Shown here piece after piece: positions 9,719 through 18,307 of a stretch of DNA of 64,000 nt (positions within the stretch are counted from its first letter, which is position 1; each line of letters opens with the position of its first letter). Under the pieces are notes generated by a model, which was given only the letters and a program-made list of their open reading frames with translations, did not search any database and was not told the origin of the DNA. Made by a program: the position numbers and the translations under genes. Source of the DNA: Methylomonas sp. UP202 (lineage in GTDB: Bacteria; Pseudomonadota; Gammaproteobacteria; Methylococcales; Methylomonadaceae); assembly GCF_029910655.1 (NCBI RefSeq), contig NZ_CP123897.1:5321547-5385546 (forward strand), given 5' to 3'.

Positions 9719-10366
9719 TTATTCGAACTGCGGCAACACCTCGGTTTCGGCGCGACCGGCCGCCAGCCATTCTTGCATGGCGGGCTCCGCCAACACGGTT
9801 TCGATGTAGTCCCGAGATTCCGGTCCGTGGGGGAGGGCGTAAGCCTGAAAGCGCAACGCGACCGGCGCGAACATCGCATCGGCGATTGTGAAGCGGCCGA
9901 ACAGCCAAGGTCCTCGCTCTGCGCAGCGTTGCCGGCATTCTCGCCAGATCGCGTCGATCCGCGCCGCGTCGGCCTTCGCGGCGTCTGGCAGCGCTTTGGC
10001 GGCCGGCGTCCGGCTGACGTTCATCCCGCAATGTTCGCGCAGCGCCATGAAACCGCTGTGCATCTCGGCCGCCAACGCGCGCGCCAGTGCTCGTTCGGCG
10101 AAGTCTTCCGGCCAGCCTTGGGTTTGCGGAAATCGCTCGGCCAAATATTCCAAAATCGCCAGAGAATCCCAAATAGGCAGTTCTCCGTCCCATAACACCG
10201 GCACCTTGCCGGCGGCCGAGTAGCGCTGGATTTCGGCTTTCGAGCCCGCCTGGTAAAGCGGGATGCGCACTTCCTGAAATTCGATGTCGTGGTGTCTCAA
10301 AAATAGCCAGGGCCGTAGCGACCAGGACGAATATTTCTTATTGCCGATGATTAAGCTCAGACTCAT
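9719..10366 (-). CDS. Glutathione S-transferase family protein
   Basis: A 215-residue cytosolic GST. The N-terminal thioredoxin-fold half starts with IGNKKYSSWSLRPWL, where a serine of the SSW motif is the likely thiol-activating residue, then has GKVPVLWDG with the cis-proline and DSLAILEYLAERFP binding the gamma-glutamyl group. The C-terminal all-helical half contains FGRFTIADAMFAPV with the conserved N-capping Asp. Start at ATG 10366 is set by AGGAG nine bases upstream; longer readings lack a site. The SnoaL-like gene 42 bases upstream runs in the same direction and may share its transcript. The substrate cannot be told from sequence. Confidence 0.88.
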   Translation of the reverse strand: MSLSLIIGNKKYSSWSLRPWLFLRHHDIEFQEVRIPLYQAGSKAEIQRYSAAGKVPVLWDGELPIWDSLAILEYLAERFPQTQGWPEDFAERALARALAAEMHSGFMALREHCGMNVSRTPAAKALPDAAKADAARIDAIWRECRQRCAERGPWLFGRFTIADAMFAPVALRFQAYALPHGPESRDYIETVLAEPAMQEWLAAGRAETEVLPQFE

Positions 10367-10408
10367 GTCGATTAGCTCCTGACGAACAAAAAGGATCAAC
10401 GCGGAGCG

Positions 10409-10765
10409 CTAACGCCGATAATGCGCGTTGACGCGGGTGATTTTGGCATCCTGATCGATTTCCATGACTTCGGCGGCCAGCAAGTCGTTAACGCTACGGT
10501 AAACTAGGGTCAGGCTAGCAACGCCGGGCAATGCGTGCAATAGCGTGAAGTGCAAATCGGGATATTTGCTTAGGCCGATCCGGAAATAGTCCCGCAAGGC
10601 CGGTTTGCCGACTACCGTGCCGCTCGCTTCGCCCAGTAAAGCCTGCGCGAACGGGCTGGTAAACTCGATTGAGTCGGCATAATGGCCTAGGATACGCTCC
10701 AGGTCGCGGTCGTTCCAAGCTTGCAACCATTCTGCGGCGAAGCGGTCTGCAAATTCTTCGGTCAT
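10409..10765 (-). CDS. SnoaL-like/NTF2-fold small protein
   Basis: A 118-residue soluble protein with the NTF2-like pattern: an N-terminal helix (FAAEWLQAWNDRDLERIL), HYADSIEFTSP, a helix PALRDYFRIGLSKYPDLHF, and beta strands to the end (LTLVYRSVNDLLAAEVMEID). Polyketide-cyclase-like and other small-ligand enzymes share this fold, but no catalytic set is identifiable. AGGGA lies seven bases before the ATG. It is the probable first gene of a pair with the glutathione transferase. Confidence 0.78.
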   Translation of the reverse strand: MTEEFADRFAAEWLQAWNDRDLERILGHYADSIEFTSPFAQALLGEASGTVVGKPALRDYFRIGLSKYPDLHFTLLHALPGVASLTLVYRSVNDLLAAEVMEIDQDAKITRVNAHYRR

Positions 10766-11237
10766 TGGGCGTCCCTTGAAGAGAGAGTGCGTGTCGAATC
10801 AGTCCGCGGCGGAGATGCGTTTATCAAGCGTTACCGCATGGCCGCTAGCTATCGCGTCCGAAACCGTTTCCACACTGCGGGGATTGTATGGTATTCCGGG
10901 GCGAAAACCGTCTTCTGCTCGGCAGGCCGGCCAGAGGGCCAAACGGCGGCGAGCGCGCATATTCTACCGATTAATTCAGGTGGCTAGAAGCTCGGGCCAG
11001 CCGGCGATACCGCGCCTAGCGAATGTCCGTCCGCCGGCTTAGGACTACCGCAGGGGGACTTATCATGCGTAATACCCTCTGAAATACCATCCCAAGATCG
11101 CCGAGCAAACTCCCGACACGTCCCATAACCAACGATCCCTCGCGACGACAACTGAAACCGCCATCCTCAGAAAAACTCACCGGCCGTCATAGGCCCGGCT
11201 CGGACGGCATCGGGTAACTTGATCCGAGAACGCCGCG
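10766..11237. other. Non-coding stretch
   Basis: About 470 bases between two minus-strand genes. The short open frames (for example 10776-11042, plus) have no family-like features. Nothing else recognised; it must hold the promoter of the SnoaL-like gene and the end of the kinase transcript. Confidence 0.4.
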
Positions 11238-12140
11238 TTAACCAGCCGGACTTAGCGCCGCCTGCATTTGCGCGACGCTTTGCGGACGGTGTTCCGGAAA
11301 CACCGCCATCGCCCAATCGATGGCCTTTAGCAGATATTCCGGGTAACGGCGTTTGAAGGCCTTGACGGCCGGCGGCAAATCGTCTTGCTTGACCCGGTCG
11401 GGCGACGACATCGGAATCCGGCAATCCAAACAGGCGCGCATACTCGCGCCCACCGCATACAGGTCGGACCAAGGTCCCAGATTGCCTTGGCTATCGTATT
11501 GTTCGATCGGCGAATACCCGTTGGTCAGCACCTTGGCTCGACTGCGTTGCGGCGACAGCGAGATCTTGCGAATCGCGCCGAAATCCAGCAACAGCGGATC
11601 GTTGCCGCTACGGATCAAGATGTTGGCGGGCTTGATGTCCAAATGCACCAAGCCCTTTTGATGCACGACTTCGATACCGGTCAGCAATTGCCGAAACACG
11701 GTCAAAAGGAATTCCTCGGTGATCGGCAGCATCCGTTTATGGAGAATTTTATCGAGGGTGACGCCGTAGTCGTAGGCCATCACCATGTACACGGTATCGT
11801 TGGCCTGAAAGAAGTTGATGACGTCGACGATGTTGTGGTGCTTGAGCATCGCCAATACCTTGGCTTCCTCGAAAAACAAGGCCCTGCCGCGCATGAACAA
11901 CGCCTTGGCTTCGTCGCCGTTCGGCACGACCACATTGTTCCAGGTGCGGTGGGCCAGCTTGCGCGGCAGGTATTCCTTAATCGCGACTTGTACCTGATCG
12001 GCCATTTGCCTGGCCAGATACACCGAACTGAAGCCGCCGTGCGCCAATTCCCGCTCGATCATGTACTGATCTATAATGGTGCCCGATTGCAGGTAATTCC
12101 ACTGCTTAGGATAGGTTTCGGGATCGTAGTATTCGGCCAT
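11238..12140 (-). CDS. Ser/Thr protein kinase (Hanks type), catalytic domain only
   Basis: A 300-residue soluble kinase without a membrane anchor or sensor domain. It has a glycine-rich loop (ELAHGGFSSVYLA, about residues 31-43), the ATP-anchoring lysine in VAIKEYLP (K55), a catalytic loop HLDIKPANIL in which the usual HRD arginine is leucine, and DFG in LLLDFGAIR. The missing arginine is typical of kinases that do not rely on activation-loop phosphorylation. GYSPIEQY follows, as in bacterial kinases resembling those fused to FHA or PP2C systems. The ATG at 12140 matches the start of the conserved region; an in-frame TTG lies two codons upstream. No phosphatase or FHA partner is nearby, so the target is unknown. 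Confidence 0.88.
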   Translation of the reverse strand: MAEYYDPETYPKQWNYLQSGTIIDQYMIERELAHGGFSSVYLARQMADQVQVAIKEYLPRKLAHRTWNNVVVPNGDEAKALFMRGRALFFEEAKVLAMLKHHNIVDVINFFQANDTVYMVMAYDYGVTLDKILHKRMLPITEEFLLTVFRQLLTGIEVVHQKGLVHLDIKPANILIRSGNDPLLLDFGAIRKISLSPQRSRAKVLTNGYSPIEQYDSQGNLGPWSDLYAVGASMRACLDCRIPMSSPDRVKQDDLPPAVKAFKRRYPEYLLKAIDWAMAVFPEHRPQSVAQMQAALSPAG

Positions 12141-12182
12141 GGGCAAGCAACGCGGATTGAGGCTCTGGATTATAGGTGAAAA

Positions 12183-13046
12183 ATGATTAGAAGCATGACC
12201 GCTTTCGCGGACGGCGAGCTGAGCGCCGACAACCTGACATTATTGTGCGAGCTGCGTTCGGTCAATCACCGCTATAGCGACGTCAGCGTCAAATTGCCGG
12301 AACGCTTGCGCTTCGCCGAAGCCGAGGTTAGGCGCCTGATCTCGGAAAAACTCAAACGCGGCAAAATCGAATGCTCGCTCGGCTACAAAAAACAAATTGG
12401 CGAACAAAGCTTGCACGTCAACCACGAATTCGTGCGCAAGTTGCTAAGTGTAACCGCCGAAATCGAAACGGCCATGGTCAATCCCCAGCCATTCTCGGCA
12501 CTGGAAGTCTTAAGCTTTCCCGGCGTGCAACAAGAGACCGAAATCGACAAGGAAGCCTTGCGCGAGCTTATCCTGCGGTTGCTCAACGCTACACTGGAAA
12601 AAATGCTGGATACCCGGGCTCGCGAAGGGACGCAACTGGCACAGTTGATCGACGACCGTTGTCAGAAGATCTCCTTGCTGGTCGAAGCCGCGCACAAACG
12701 CATGCCGGATGTCCTGCATAACTTGCGCGGCAAGCTGACCAGCCGGGTCGTCGAAATGGTCGCCGATCCCAACTTCGACCGTCTGGAACAGGAACTGGTC
12801 CTGCTCGCGCAGAAACTGGACGTGGCCGAGGAATTGGACCGTTTGGAAACCCACGTCGCCGAAGTCCAACGCACCCTCAAATTGCCGGAGCCGGCCGGCC
12901 GCCGCCTGGACTTCCTGATGCAGGAAATGAACCGCGAGGCCAATACGCTCGGGTCCAAGTCCGCCGACCGGGAAATGACCCAAATCTCGATAGACTTGAA
13001 AGTGCTGATCGAACAAATGCGCGAACAAATTCAAAACGTCGAATAA
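12183..13046 (+). CDS. yicC: YicC/YloC family endoribonuclease
   Basis: A 287-residue cytosolic protein with the full YicC pattern: the start MIRSMTAFADGE, LRSVNHRYSDVSVKLPE, and the conserved C-terminal stretch GRRLDFLMQEMNREANTLGSKS ending EQMREQIQNVE. YicC of E. coli is an RNase implicated in small-RNA turnover. AGGTG sits five bases before the ATG. In many genomes gmk follows yicC; here a ModE-type regulator follows after 20 bases instead, probably on the same transcript. The kinase gene 42 bases upstream is divergent, so the promoters share a very short space. Confidence 0.93.
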   Translation: MIRSMTAFADGELSADNLTLLCELRSVNHRYSDVSVKLPERLRFAEAEVRRLISEKLKRGKIECSLGYKKQIGEQSLHVNHEFVRKLLSVTAEIETAMVNPQPFSALEVLSFPGVQQETEIDKEALRELILRLLNATLEKMLDTRAREGTQLAQLIDDRCQKISLLVEAAHKRMPDVLHNLRGKLTSRVVEMVADPNFDRLEQELVLLAQKLDVAEELDRLETHVAEVQRTLKLPEPAGRRLDFLMQEMNREANTLGSKSADREMTQISIDLKVLIEQMREQIQNVE

Positions 13047-13066
13047 GCCGCCCATTCGGAATTCAC

Positions 13067-13495
13067 ATGAGTGTTAACGACACCAAAACCGGCCACGCCG
13101 ATCCTACCCTGAAACTGACATTGCGCCTGATGCACTGCGGCGAAATCGCGATGGGTCCGGGCAAGGCCGATTTGCTTGAAGCCATCCAATCCACCGGTTC
13201 GATCAACGCCGCCGGCAAATCGATGAACATGAGCTACCGGCGCGCCTGGCTGCTGGTCGACGTGATGAATCGCAGCTTTATCAAACCGCTGGTTCAAGCC
13301 GCCAAGGGCGGTCGGCACGGCGGCGGCGCCAAACTGACGCCGTTCGGCCTGGAAGTGTTGGCAAATTATCGAAAAATGGATCAAGCGGCTAAATCGGCTG
13401 CAAGAGCCTACTTGCCGCTGTTCGACGGACTGATGGCCCCCGCCGATTCCGTCAGCCAGGCGGAAACGTTACCGGCGGATGCCGAGACTGAATAA
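13067..13495 (+). CDS. ModE-type winged helix-turn-helix regulator (DNA-binding domain only)
   Basis: 142 residues that match the N-terminal DNA-binding part of ModE/LysR-like regulators: GPGKADLLEAIQSTGSINAAGKSMNMSYRRAWLLVDVMN is the diagnostic helix-turn-helix (quoted in part; key words SINAAGKSM and YRRAW). The molybdate-binding MOP domains of full ModE are absent; the tail after about residue 115 is short and acidic. Stand-alone versions of this domain are common and are often annotated as molybdate regulators, but no molybdate transporter or cofactor gene is nearby, so the ligand is unknown. It follows yicC with a 20-base gap. Confidence 0.85.
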   Translation: MSVNDTKTGHADPTLKLTLRLMHCGEIAMGPGKADLLEAIQSTGSINAAGKSMNMSYRRAWLLVDVMNRSFIKPLVQAAKGGRHGGGAKLTPFGLEVLANYRKMDQAAKSAARAYLPLFDGLMAPADSVSQAETLPADAETE

Positions 13496-13618
13496 TCCGG
13501 TACCTGAATTATCGCTAAGGCATCTTCCCGGCCCGAGGGCAAGACCGAGTCGGTTCCGGCAACTTTTAGCCTGCGCGACGCAGCCCCCCGGCCTGAAACG
13601 CCTCGGCCACCGCAACAA

Positions 13619-13644
13619 AAACCCAATCAGCGCGTCATGGGTTT
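13619..13644 (-). terminator. Putative terminator hairpin after icd
   Basis: AAACCCA and TGGGTTT (13619-13625 and 13638-13644) pair across 12 bases, and on the minus strand the stem runs into a short T-run. It starts seven bases beyond the icd stop codon. Confidence 0.45.
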
Positions 13645-13650
13645 GAGGAC

Positions 13651-14880
13651 TTACCCGGCCAGACGCCGCTCCAACCGACCCCGCAAGGTCTCCAGAAACG
13701 CTTCGGTCGTTTGATACTGGTCCTCGTTCAAGTTCTCACCATGAATGCACAAAGCCAAATCCTTGGTCATATAGCCTGCTTCGACGGTATCGACGCATAC
13801 TTTTTCCAGCAAGTCGCAGAAATGAATGAGCTCGGTATTACCATCCAATTTGCCGCGAAACGCCAGGCCGCGCGTCCAGGCGAATATCGACGCGATCGGG
13901 TTGGTCGAGGTCGGTTTGCCCTGTTGATGCATGCGGTAATGGCGGGTGACGGTACCGTGGGCGGCTTCGGCCTCCATGATTTTGCCGTCCGGCGTGACCA
14001 AGGTCGAGGTCATTAGACCCAGCGACCCGAAGCCTTGAGCGACGGTATCGGACTGGACGTCGCCGTCGTAGTTCTTGCAAGCCCAGACGAAAGCGCCATT
14101 CCATTTCAGCGCCGAGGCGACCATGTCGTCGATCAGTTTGTGTTCGTACACGATGCCCTTAGCCTGAAACAAATCGCGGTATTCAGACTGATAAATGGCC
14201 TCGAAAATGTCTTTGAAACGACCGTCGTATTTTTTCAATATCGTGTTTTTAGTGGACAGGTACAGCGGCCAGCCGCGATCCAAGGCCACGTTAAAACAGC
14301 TGCGAGCGAATCCGGCAATCGATTCGTCGGTGTTGTACATGGCCAAGGCCACGCCGTCGCCGTCGAAGTGGTAGACCTCGAAGCTTTGCTCCGGGCTGCC
14401 GTCATCCGGCGTAAAGCTGATTCTTAACTTGCCTTTGCCCTTGGTGACGAAATCGGTAGCGCGGTATTGATCGCCGAACGCGTGCCGGCCGATGCAAATC
14501 GGCTGAGTCCAGTTCGGCACCAGTCTCGGCACGTTTTTACAGATAATGGGCTCGCGGAATACGGTGCCGTCCAGAATATTGCGAATGGTGCCGTTGGGCG
14601 ATTTGTACATTTTCTTCAAGCCGAATTCCTCGACTCTGGCCTCGTCGGGTGTGATCGTCGCGCATTTGATACCGACACCGTATTTTTTGACTGCCTGAGC
14701 GGCGTCGATGGTCACTTGGTCGTCGGTGGCATCGCGATGCGTGATACTCAGGTCGTAGTATTCGATCGGCAGATTCAGATAAGGCAGTACCAGTTGGTCC
14801 TTAATGAAATGCCAGATGATGCGAGTCATTTCGTCGCCGTCGATTTCGACGACCGGCTGATTGACGGTAATTTTCTGCAT
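13651..14880 (-). CDS. icd: NADP-dependent isocitrate dehydrogenase (eukaryotic-type)
   Basis: 409 residues, converting isocitrate to 2-oxoglutarate and CO2 with NADP in the TCA cycle. The sequence is of the homodimeric type found in eukaryotic cytosol/mitochondria and some bacteria, not the E. coli Icd type: [13 protein letters not shown] at the N-terminus, [21 protein letters not shown] with the substrate-binding serine and arginines, [11 protein letters not shown] with metal-binding aspartates, and [12 protein letters not shown] for NADP binding. The ATG at 14880 has GGAGG five bases before it; reading upstream to 14994 would add unrelated residues. It is divergent from the MarR-type gene at 15027. 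Confidence 0.95.
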   Translation of the reverse strand: MQKITVNQPVVEIDGDEMTRIIWHFIKDQLVLPYLNLPIEYYDLSITHRDATDDQVTIDAAQAVKKYGVGIKCATITPDEARVEEFGLKKMYKSPNGTIRNILDGTVFREPIICKNVPRLVPNWTQPICIGRHAFGDQYRATDFVTKGKGKLRISFTPDDGSPEQSFEVYHFDGDGVALAMYNTDESIAGFARSCFNVALDRGWPLYLSTKNTILKKYDGRFKDIFEAIYQSEYRDLFQAKGIVYEHKLIDDMVASALKWNGAFVWACKNYDGDVQSDTVAQGFGSLGLMTSTLVTPDGKIMEAEAAHGTVTRHYRMHQQGKPTSTNPIASIFAWTRGLAFRGKLDGNTELIHFCDLLEKVCVDTVEAGYMTKDLALCIHGENLNEDQYQTTEAFLETLRGRLERRLAG

Positions 14881-15026
14881 GGCGGCCTCCGATCGGATGG
14901 GTAGAAGCCGCCAGTATAGCCCGCCGCCTCGAGAACCGGTGCGGACAATTCGGTAACTCGAGGAATCTGATCCGGCTATCCGCGCAAGCCACACCGCGTG
15001 CGAGTGCCTGTGTTAGAATCGAAACA

Positions 15027-15608
15027 ATGCAGGAATTAGAGACTTTTAAGCTGATAGAGCGTATCAGCGCCATATTGCGCTCGGAAGAGCGCAAAAAATA
15101 CGCGGCGATCGGCTTGCAGCCGGTGCACGGCCAAGTGCTGGACTATTTGGCCAAATGCAATCATTACAGCAACACCCACGCGGCTGTCGCGGAATATCTG
15201 GGTTTGACCAAGGGTACGGTATCCCAGACCATCCAGATTCTGGAGCGGCGGCATTACTTGGAGAAAACCACCGATGCCGTCGACGGCCGGGTAGTACACC
15301 TGACGCTGACCGAAACCGGGTACGCTCTGCTGGAAGACTTGAAACCGCTGGATGTGTTTAAGCACGCCGAAACCCAACTCAGCGAACGCGAGTTCGAGAC
15401 GATAGGTCAGGCCTTGCGAGCCACGTTGAGCGTGTTGCAAAAAGTCAATAATTCCAAAAGTTTTGGGCTGTGCCGCTCTTGTCGACATTTTGCCGTCGAG
15501 GCCAACCATTATCATTGCGGCCTCACTGAACAACCGCTGGCGCGCGGCGATACCGAAAAGATTTGCCGCGATCACCAGCCATTTTCCGATCCACACCACG
15601 AAGAGTAA
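15027..15608 (+). CDS. MarR-family regulator with C-terminal cysteine cluster
   Basis: 193 residues. Residues 1-~140 form a MarR winged helix (VHGQVLDYLAKC, EYLGLTKGTVSQTIQILERRHYLEK, the wing DAVDGRVVHLTLTETG). Unusually, a ~45-residue tail adds a four-cysteine cluster, LCRSCRHF, HYHCGL and EKICRDH, with nearby histidines. Such a cluster could hold zinc or an iron-sulfur centre and make the repressor sense metal or redox state; this is inference. It is divergent from icd and starts a run with ubiK (five bases downstream) and comM. A TTAGAAT resembling a -10 box lies at about 15013-15019, close upstream of the start. Confidence 0.87.
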   Translation: MQELETFKLIERISAILRSEERKKYAAIGLQPVHGQVLDYLAKCNHYSNTHAAVAEYLGLTKGTVSQTIQILERRHYLEKTTDAVDGRVVHLTLTETGYALLEDLKPLDVFKHAETQLSEREFETIGQALRATLSVLQKVNNSKSFGLCRSCRHFAVEANHYHCGLTEQPLARGDTEKICRDHQPFSDPHHEE

Positions 15609-15613
15609 CCGCC

Positions 15614-15865
15614 ATGTTCGATACCAAGACCATCGATAACCTTGCCGACCGCATCTCTAGCGCTATCCCGCCTGGGCTGCATAATCTGAAGGACGACATG
15701 GAGAAAAACATCCATGCCTTGTTGCAAAGCGCCCTGTCCAAGCTCGATTTGGTCAGCCGCGAGGAATTCGAAGTTCAAAAAGCCGTACTGGCCAAAACCC
15801 GCGCCAAGCTTGAAGACTTGGAAAAACGCGTTGCCGAGTTGGAGCAGCGGCTTCCCAAAGACTGA
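15614..15865 (+). CDS. ubiK: UbiK (YqiC/BMFP) ubiquinone biosynthesis accessory factor
   Basis: 83 residues, a small coiled-coil protein of the membrane-fusogenic BMFP family: MFDTKTIDNLADRIS at the start, PPGLHNLKDDMEKNIHALLQ, LVSREEFEVQK, then a C-terminal coiled coil (KLEDLEKRVAELEQRL). UbiK assists the Ubi metabolon in aerobic ubiquinone synthesis in gammaproteobacteria. It begins at ATG 15614, five bases after the MarR-type gene, and is followed four bases later by comM, a very common pairing in this class. Confidence 0.93.
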   Translation: MFDTKTIDNLADRISSAIPPGLHNLKDDMEKNIHALLQSALSKLDLVSREEFEVQKAVLAKTRAKLEDLEKRVAELEQRLPKD

Positions 15866-15869
15866 ACCG

Positions 15870-17399
15870 ATGTCGCTGGCAGTGGTGTACAGCCGGGGGC
15901 GCACCGGCATAGACGCCCCGCTGGTCACCGTCGAAGTCGATGTCGCCAACGGCTTGCCGGCCCTAAACATCGTCGGCTTGCCGGAAACCGCCGTCAAGGA
16001 AAGCAAGGATAGGGTGAGGGGCGCGATCGTCAATTCGCAATTCGAGTTTCCGATCGCGCGGATCACCGTCAATCTGGCGCCGGCCGATTTGCCCAAGGAA
16101 GGCGGCCGTTTCGATCTGGCTATCGCGCTCGGCATTCTGGCCGCCTCCGGCCAAATCCCGAAAACCGCGCTTCACGAATACGAATGTATCGGCGAATTGG
16201 CACTGGGCGGCGAATTGCGGCCGATACCCGGCGCGCTACCGGTCGCGATTCACTGCCGCAACGCCGCCAGGCAACTGATTTTGCCGGTGTCCTGCGCCGC
16301 CGAAGCCAGTCTGATCCAAGACGCGGCATTGCTGCCTGCCCGCACTTTACTGGAAATCTGCGCCCATCTGACAGGCCGGCAAGCCATCGACTCCGCGTCA
16401 TACGCATTTGGGCTACCCACGGCCGCATTCGACATCGATTTTGCCGACGTTCACGGACAATTCCACGTCAAACGCGCGCTGGAAATAGCCGCCGCCGGCG
16501 CCCATAACTTATTGATGCTAGGCCCGCCCGGCACAGGGAAGTCGATGTTAGCGGCACGCTTGCCGACGATTTTGCCGGAACTCAGCGAACAGCAAGCGCA
16601 GGAAACGGCGGCGATCGCCTCGGTCAGCGACCAGGGACTAGACGTCGGCCGCTGGCGGCAACCGCCGTTTCGAGCGCCACACCATACCGCATCCGCCGCG
16701 GCGCTAGTCGGCGGCGGCAGCAACCCCAAGCCTGGCGAAATTTCCCTGGCTCATCACGGCGCCTTGTTCCTGGACGAATTACCGGAGTTTGATCGCAAGG
16801 TACTGGAAGTCTTACGTGAACCGTTGGAAACCGGCCATATCACGATTTCCCGCGCGAATCGCCAAGCCGATTTTCCGGCACGGTTTCAGTTGATCGCGGC
16901 CATGAACCCTTGTCCTTGCGGCTACTTGGGCGATTCGTCGGGGCGTTGCCGTTGCACCTCTGAGCAAATCGCGCGCTACCGGGCCAGAGTATCGGGCCCG
17001 CTACTGGACCGAATCGACATGCACTTGGAAGTCCCCAGGGTGCCGATTTCGGTGCTACGCGAGGGTGCATCGGCCGGCGAGGAACGCAGCCAGATCATTC
17101 GCGAGCGCGTGGCGGCGGCTCGAAACATCGCCTATAGCCGTTGCGGCAAGGCCAATTCGGCATTATCAGCGGCGGAAGTCAAACGCTACTGCTCTCTCAC
17201 GGACGCAGGCCACCGGCTGCTCGAACAAGCCATGGAAAAGTTCGGACTGTCGCACCGGGCGTATCATCGCATTCTGAAATTGGCCCGCACCATCGCCGAC
17301 CTGGCCGGTTCCAATACGATCGAAATTCCGCATCTAAGCGAAGCCATCGGCTATCGAAAGCTGGATAGAACTCGAGGCGGGCCAAACTCCGGCGCATAA
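15870..17399 (+). CDS. comM: ComM/YifB Mg-chelatase-like AAA+ ATPase
   Basis: 509 residues. An N-terminal Lon-like domain (MSLAVVYSRGRTG, VEVDVANGLPALNIVGLPE) precedes a ChlI-type AAA+ domain with Walker A GPPGTGKSMLA near residue 220, Walker B GALFLDELPEF, and the zinc-finger-like NPCPCGYLGDSSGRCRCT, ending with a C-terminal helical domain (GLSHRAYHRILKLARTIADL). ComM is a hexameric helicase that extends branch migration in natural transformation. The ATG at 15870 follows the ubiK stop by four bases. Transcription toward the convergent peroxiredoxin gene is separated by a hairpin. Confidence 0.95.
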   Translation: MSLAVVYSRGRTGIDAPLVTVEVDVANGLPALNIVGLPETAVKESKDRVRGAIVNSQFEFPIARITVNLAPADLPKEGGRFDLAIALGILAASGQIPKTALHEYECIGELALGGELRPIPGALPVAIHCRNAARQLILPVSCAAEASLIQDAALLPARTLLEICAHLTGRQAIDSASYAFGLPTAAFDIDFADVHGQFHVKRALEIAAAGAHNLLMLGPPGTGKSMLAARLPTILPELSEQQAQETAAIASVSDQGLDVGRWRQPPFRAPHHTASAAALVGGGSNPKPGEISLAHHGALFLDELPEFDRKVLEVLREPLETGHITISRANRQADFPARFQLIAAMNPCPCGYLGDSSGRCRCTSEQIARYRARVSGPLLDRIDMHLEVPRVPISVLREGASAGEERSQIIRERVAAARNIAYSRCGKANSALSAAEVKRYCSLTDAGHRLLEQAMEKFGLSHRAYHRILKLARTIADLAGSNTIEIPHLSEAIGYRKLDRTRGGPNSGA

Positions 17400-17431
17400 A
17401 AAAGGCGCGTTGCCTCGAAAGCAACGCGCCT
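17398..17431 (-). terminator. Intrinsic terminator of the peroxiredoxin gene
   Basis: An 11-bp perfect stem (17403-17413 with 17421-17431, loop of seven) is followed on the minus strand by a run of six Ts (17398-17403). It lies 21 bases beyond the peroxiredoxin stop, immediately after the convergent comM stop, and may halt transcripts from both sides. Confidence 0.85.
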
Positions 17432-17452
17432 ACAAGCCTAGACCGACGAAGC

Positions 17453-18055
17453 TTACAGTTTGTCGGCGTTTTTGCTCAAATACTCAGCCACGCCTTGCGG
17501 ATTGGCGTTCATGCCGGAATCGCCTTTGTTCCAACCGGCGGGGCAAACTTCGCCATGCTCTTCGTGGAATTGCAACGCATCGACCATACGCAACATTTCG
17601 TCGAAGTTGCGACCCAGCGGCAAATCGTTAACCACTTGATGGCGCACGACACCTGCTTTGTCGATTAGGAAACTACCGCGAAACGCTACGCCGCCAGCGG
17701 ATTCAACATCGTAATCTTTGCAGATACTGTGAGTCAGGTCGGCGGCCAGGGTGTAACGAACCGGACCGATACCGCCTTGGTTAACCGGTGTGTTACGCCA
17801 TGCATTGTGAGTAAAGTGCGAATCGATGGACACGCCAACGACTTCGACACCACGGCTTTTGAACTCGTCGATACGGTGATCCAAAGCGATTAGCTCGCTA
17901 GGGCAGACGAAGGTAAAGTCCAGCGGATAGAAGAAAAGTACAGCATATTTGCCGCTCGTGGCTTCAGAAAAACTATAGGAGTCGACGATCTGACCATCGC
18001 CCAGAACCGCAGGAACCGTAAAATCGGGGGCTTGCTTACCAACTAAAACACTCAT
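17453..18055 (-). CDS. Typical 2-Cys peroxiredoxin (AhpC/Prx1 type)
   Basis: 200 residues, reducing hydrogen peroxide and organic peroxides through a dithiol cycle in the cytoplasm. The peroxidatic cysteine lies in FYPLDFTFVCPSEL, with the catalytic Pro/Thr context, and the resolving cysteine in HGEVCPAGW near the C-terminus; GGIGPVRYTL is the GG(L/I)G motif seen in oxidation-sensitive forms, though the YF motif is replaced by a YLSKNADKL tail. No AhpF is next to it, so thioredoxin is the likely reductant. The upstream region has a short TGGGT/ACCCA inverted repeat (about 18146-18160) that could be a control site. Confidence 0.94.
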   Translation of the reverse strand: MSVLVGKQAPDFTVPAVLGDGQIVDSYSFSEATSGKYAVLFFYPLDFTFVCPSELIALDHRIDEFKSRGVEVVGVSIDSHFTHNAWRNTPVNQGGIGPVRYTLAADLTHSICKDYDVESAGGVAFRGSFLIDKAGVVRHQVVNDLPLGRNFDEMLRMVDALQFHEEHGEVCPAGWNKGDSGMNANPQGVAEYLSKNADKL

Positions 18056-18258
18056 TGAGTTCCTCCAAAATTTTTTAAAAACAAAAGGTTAACAGGGGGG
18101 AAACGCCTTTGGGGTAAGGCTGAAGCTTATTCTACACTAAAATACTGGGTATTCACCCAATAATCCAGGCAAATTCTACTTGCAAGATGATGCGATTCGC
18201 GCTAACTTGTAGGCAAAAGCTTACACAATTAACAGACAGTCTGCGTGTGTCTGACTTT

Positions 18259-18289
18259 AAAATTCACCTGCAGACCTTTTGTGAATTTT
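18259..18289. promoter_or_regulatory. Perfect 9-bp inverted repeat before the AP2-like gene
   Basis: AAAATTCAC (18259-18267) is mirrored exactly by GTGAATTTT (18281-18289) across 13 bases. It ends 18 bases before the ATG at 18308. The geometry suits a dimeric operator or a hairpin masking the ribosome site. Autoregulation by the downstream DNA-binding protein is a reasonable guess. Confidence 0.6.
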
Positions 18290-18307
18290 CTGGTTGGGGT
18301 ATTAAGT

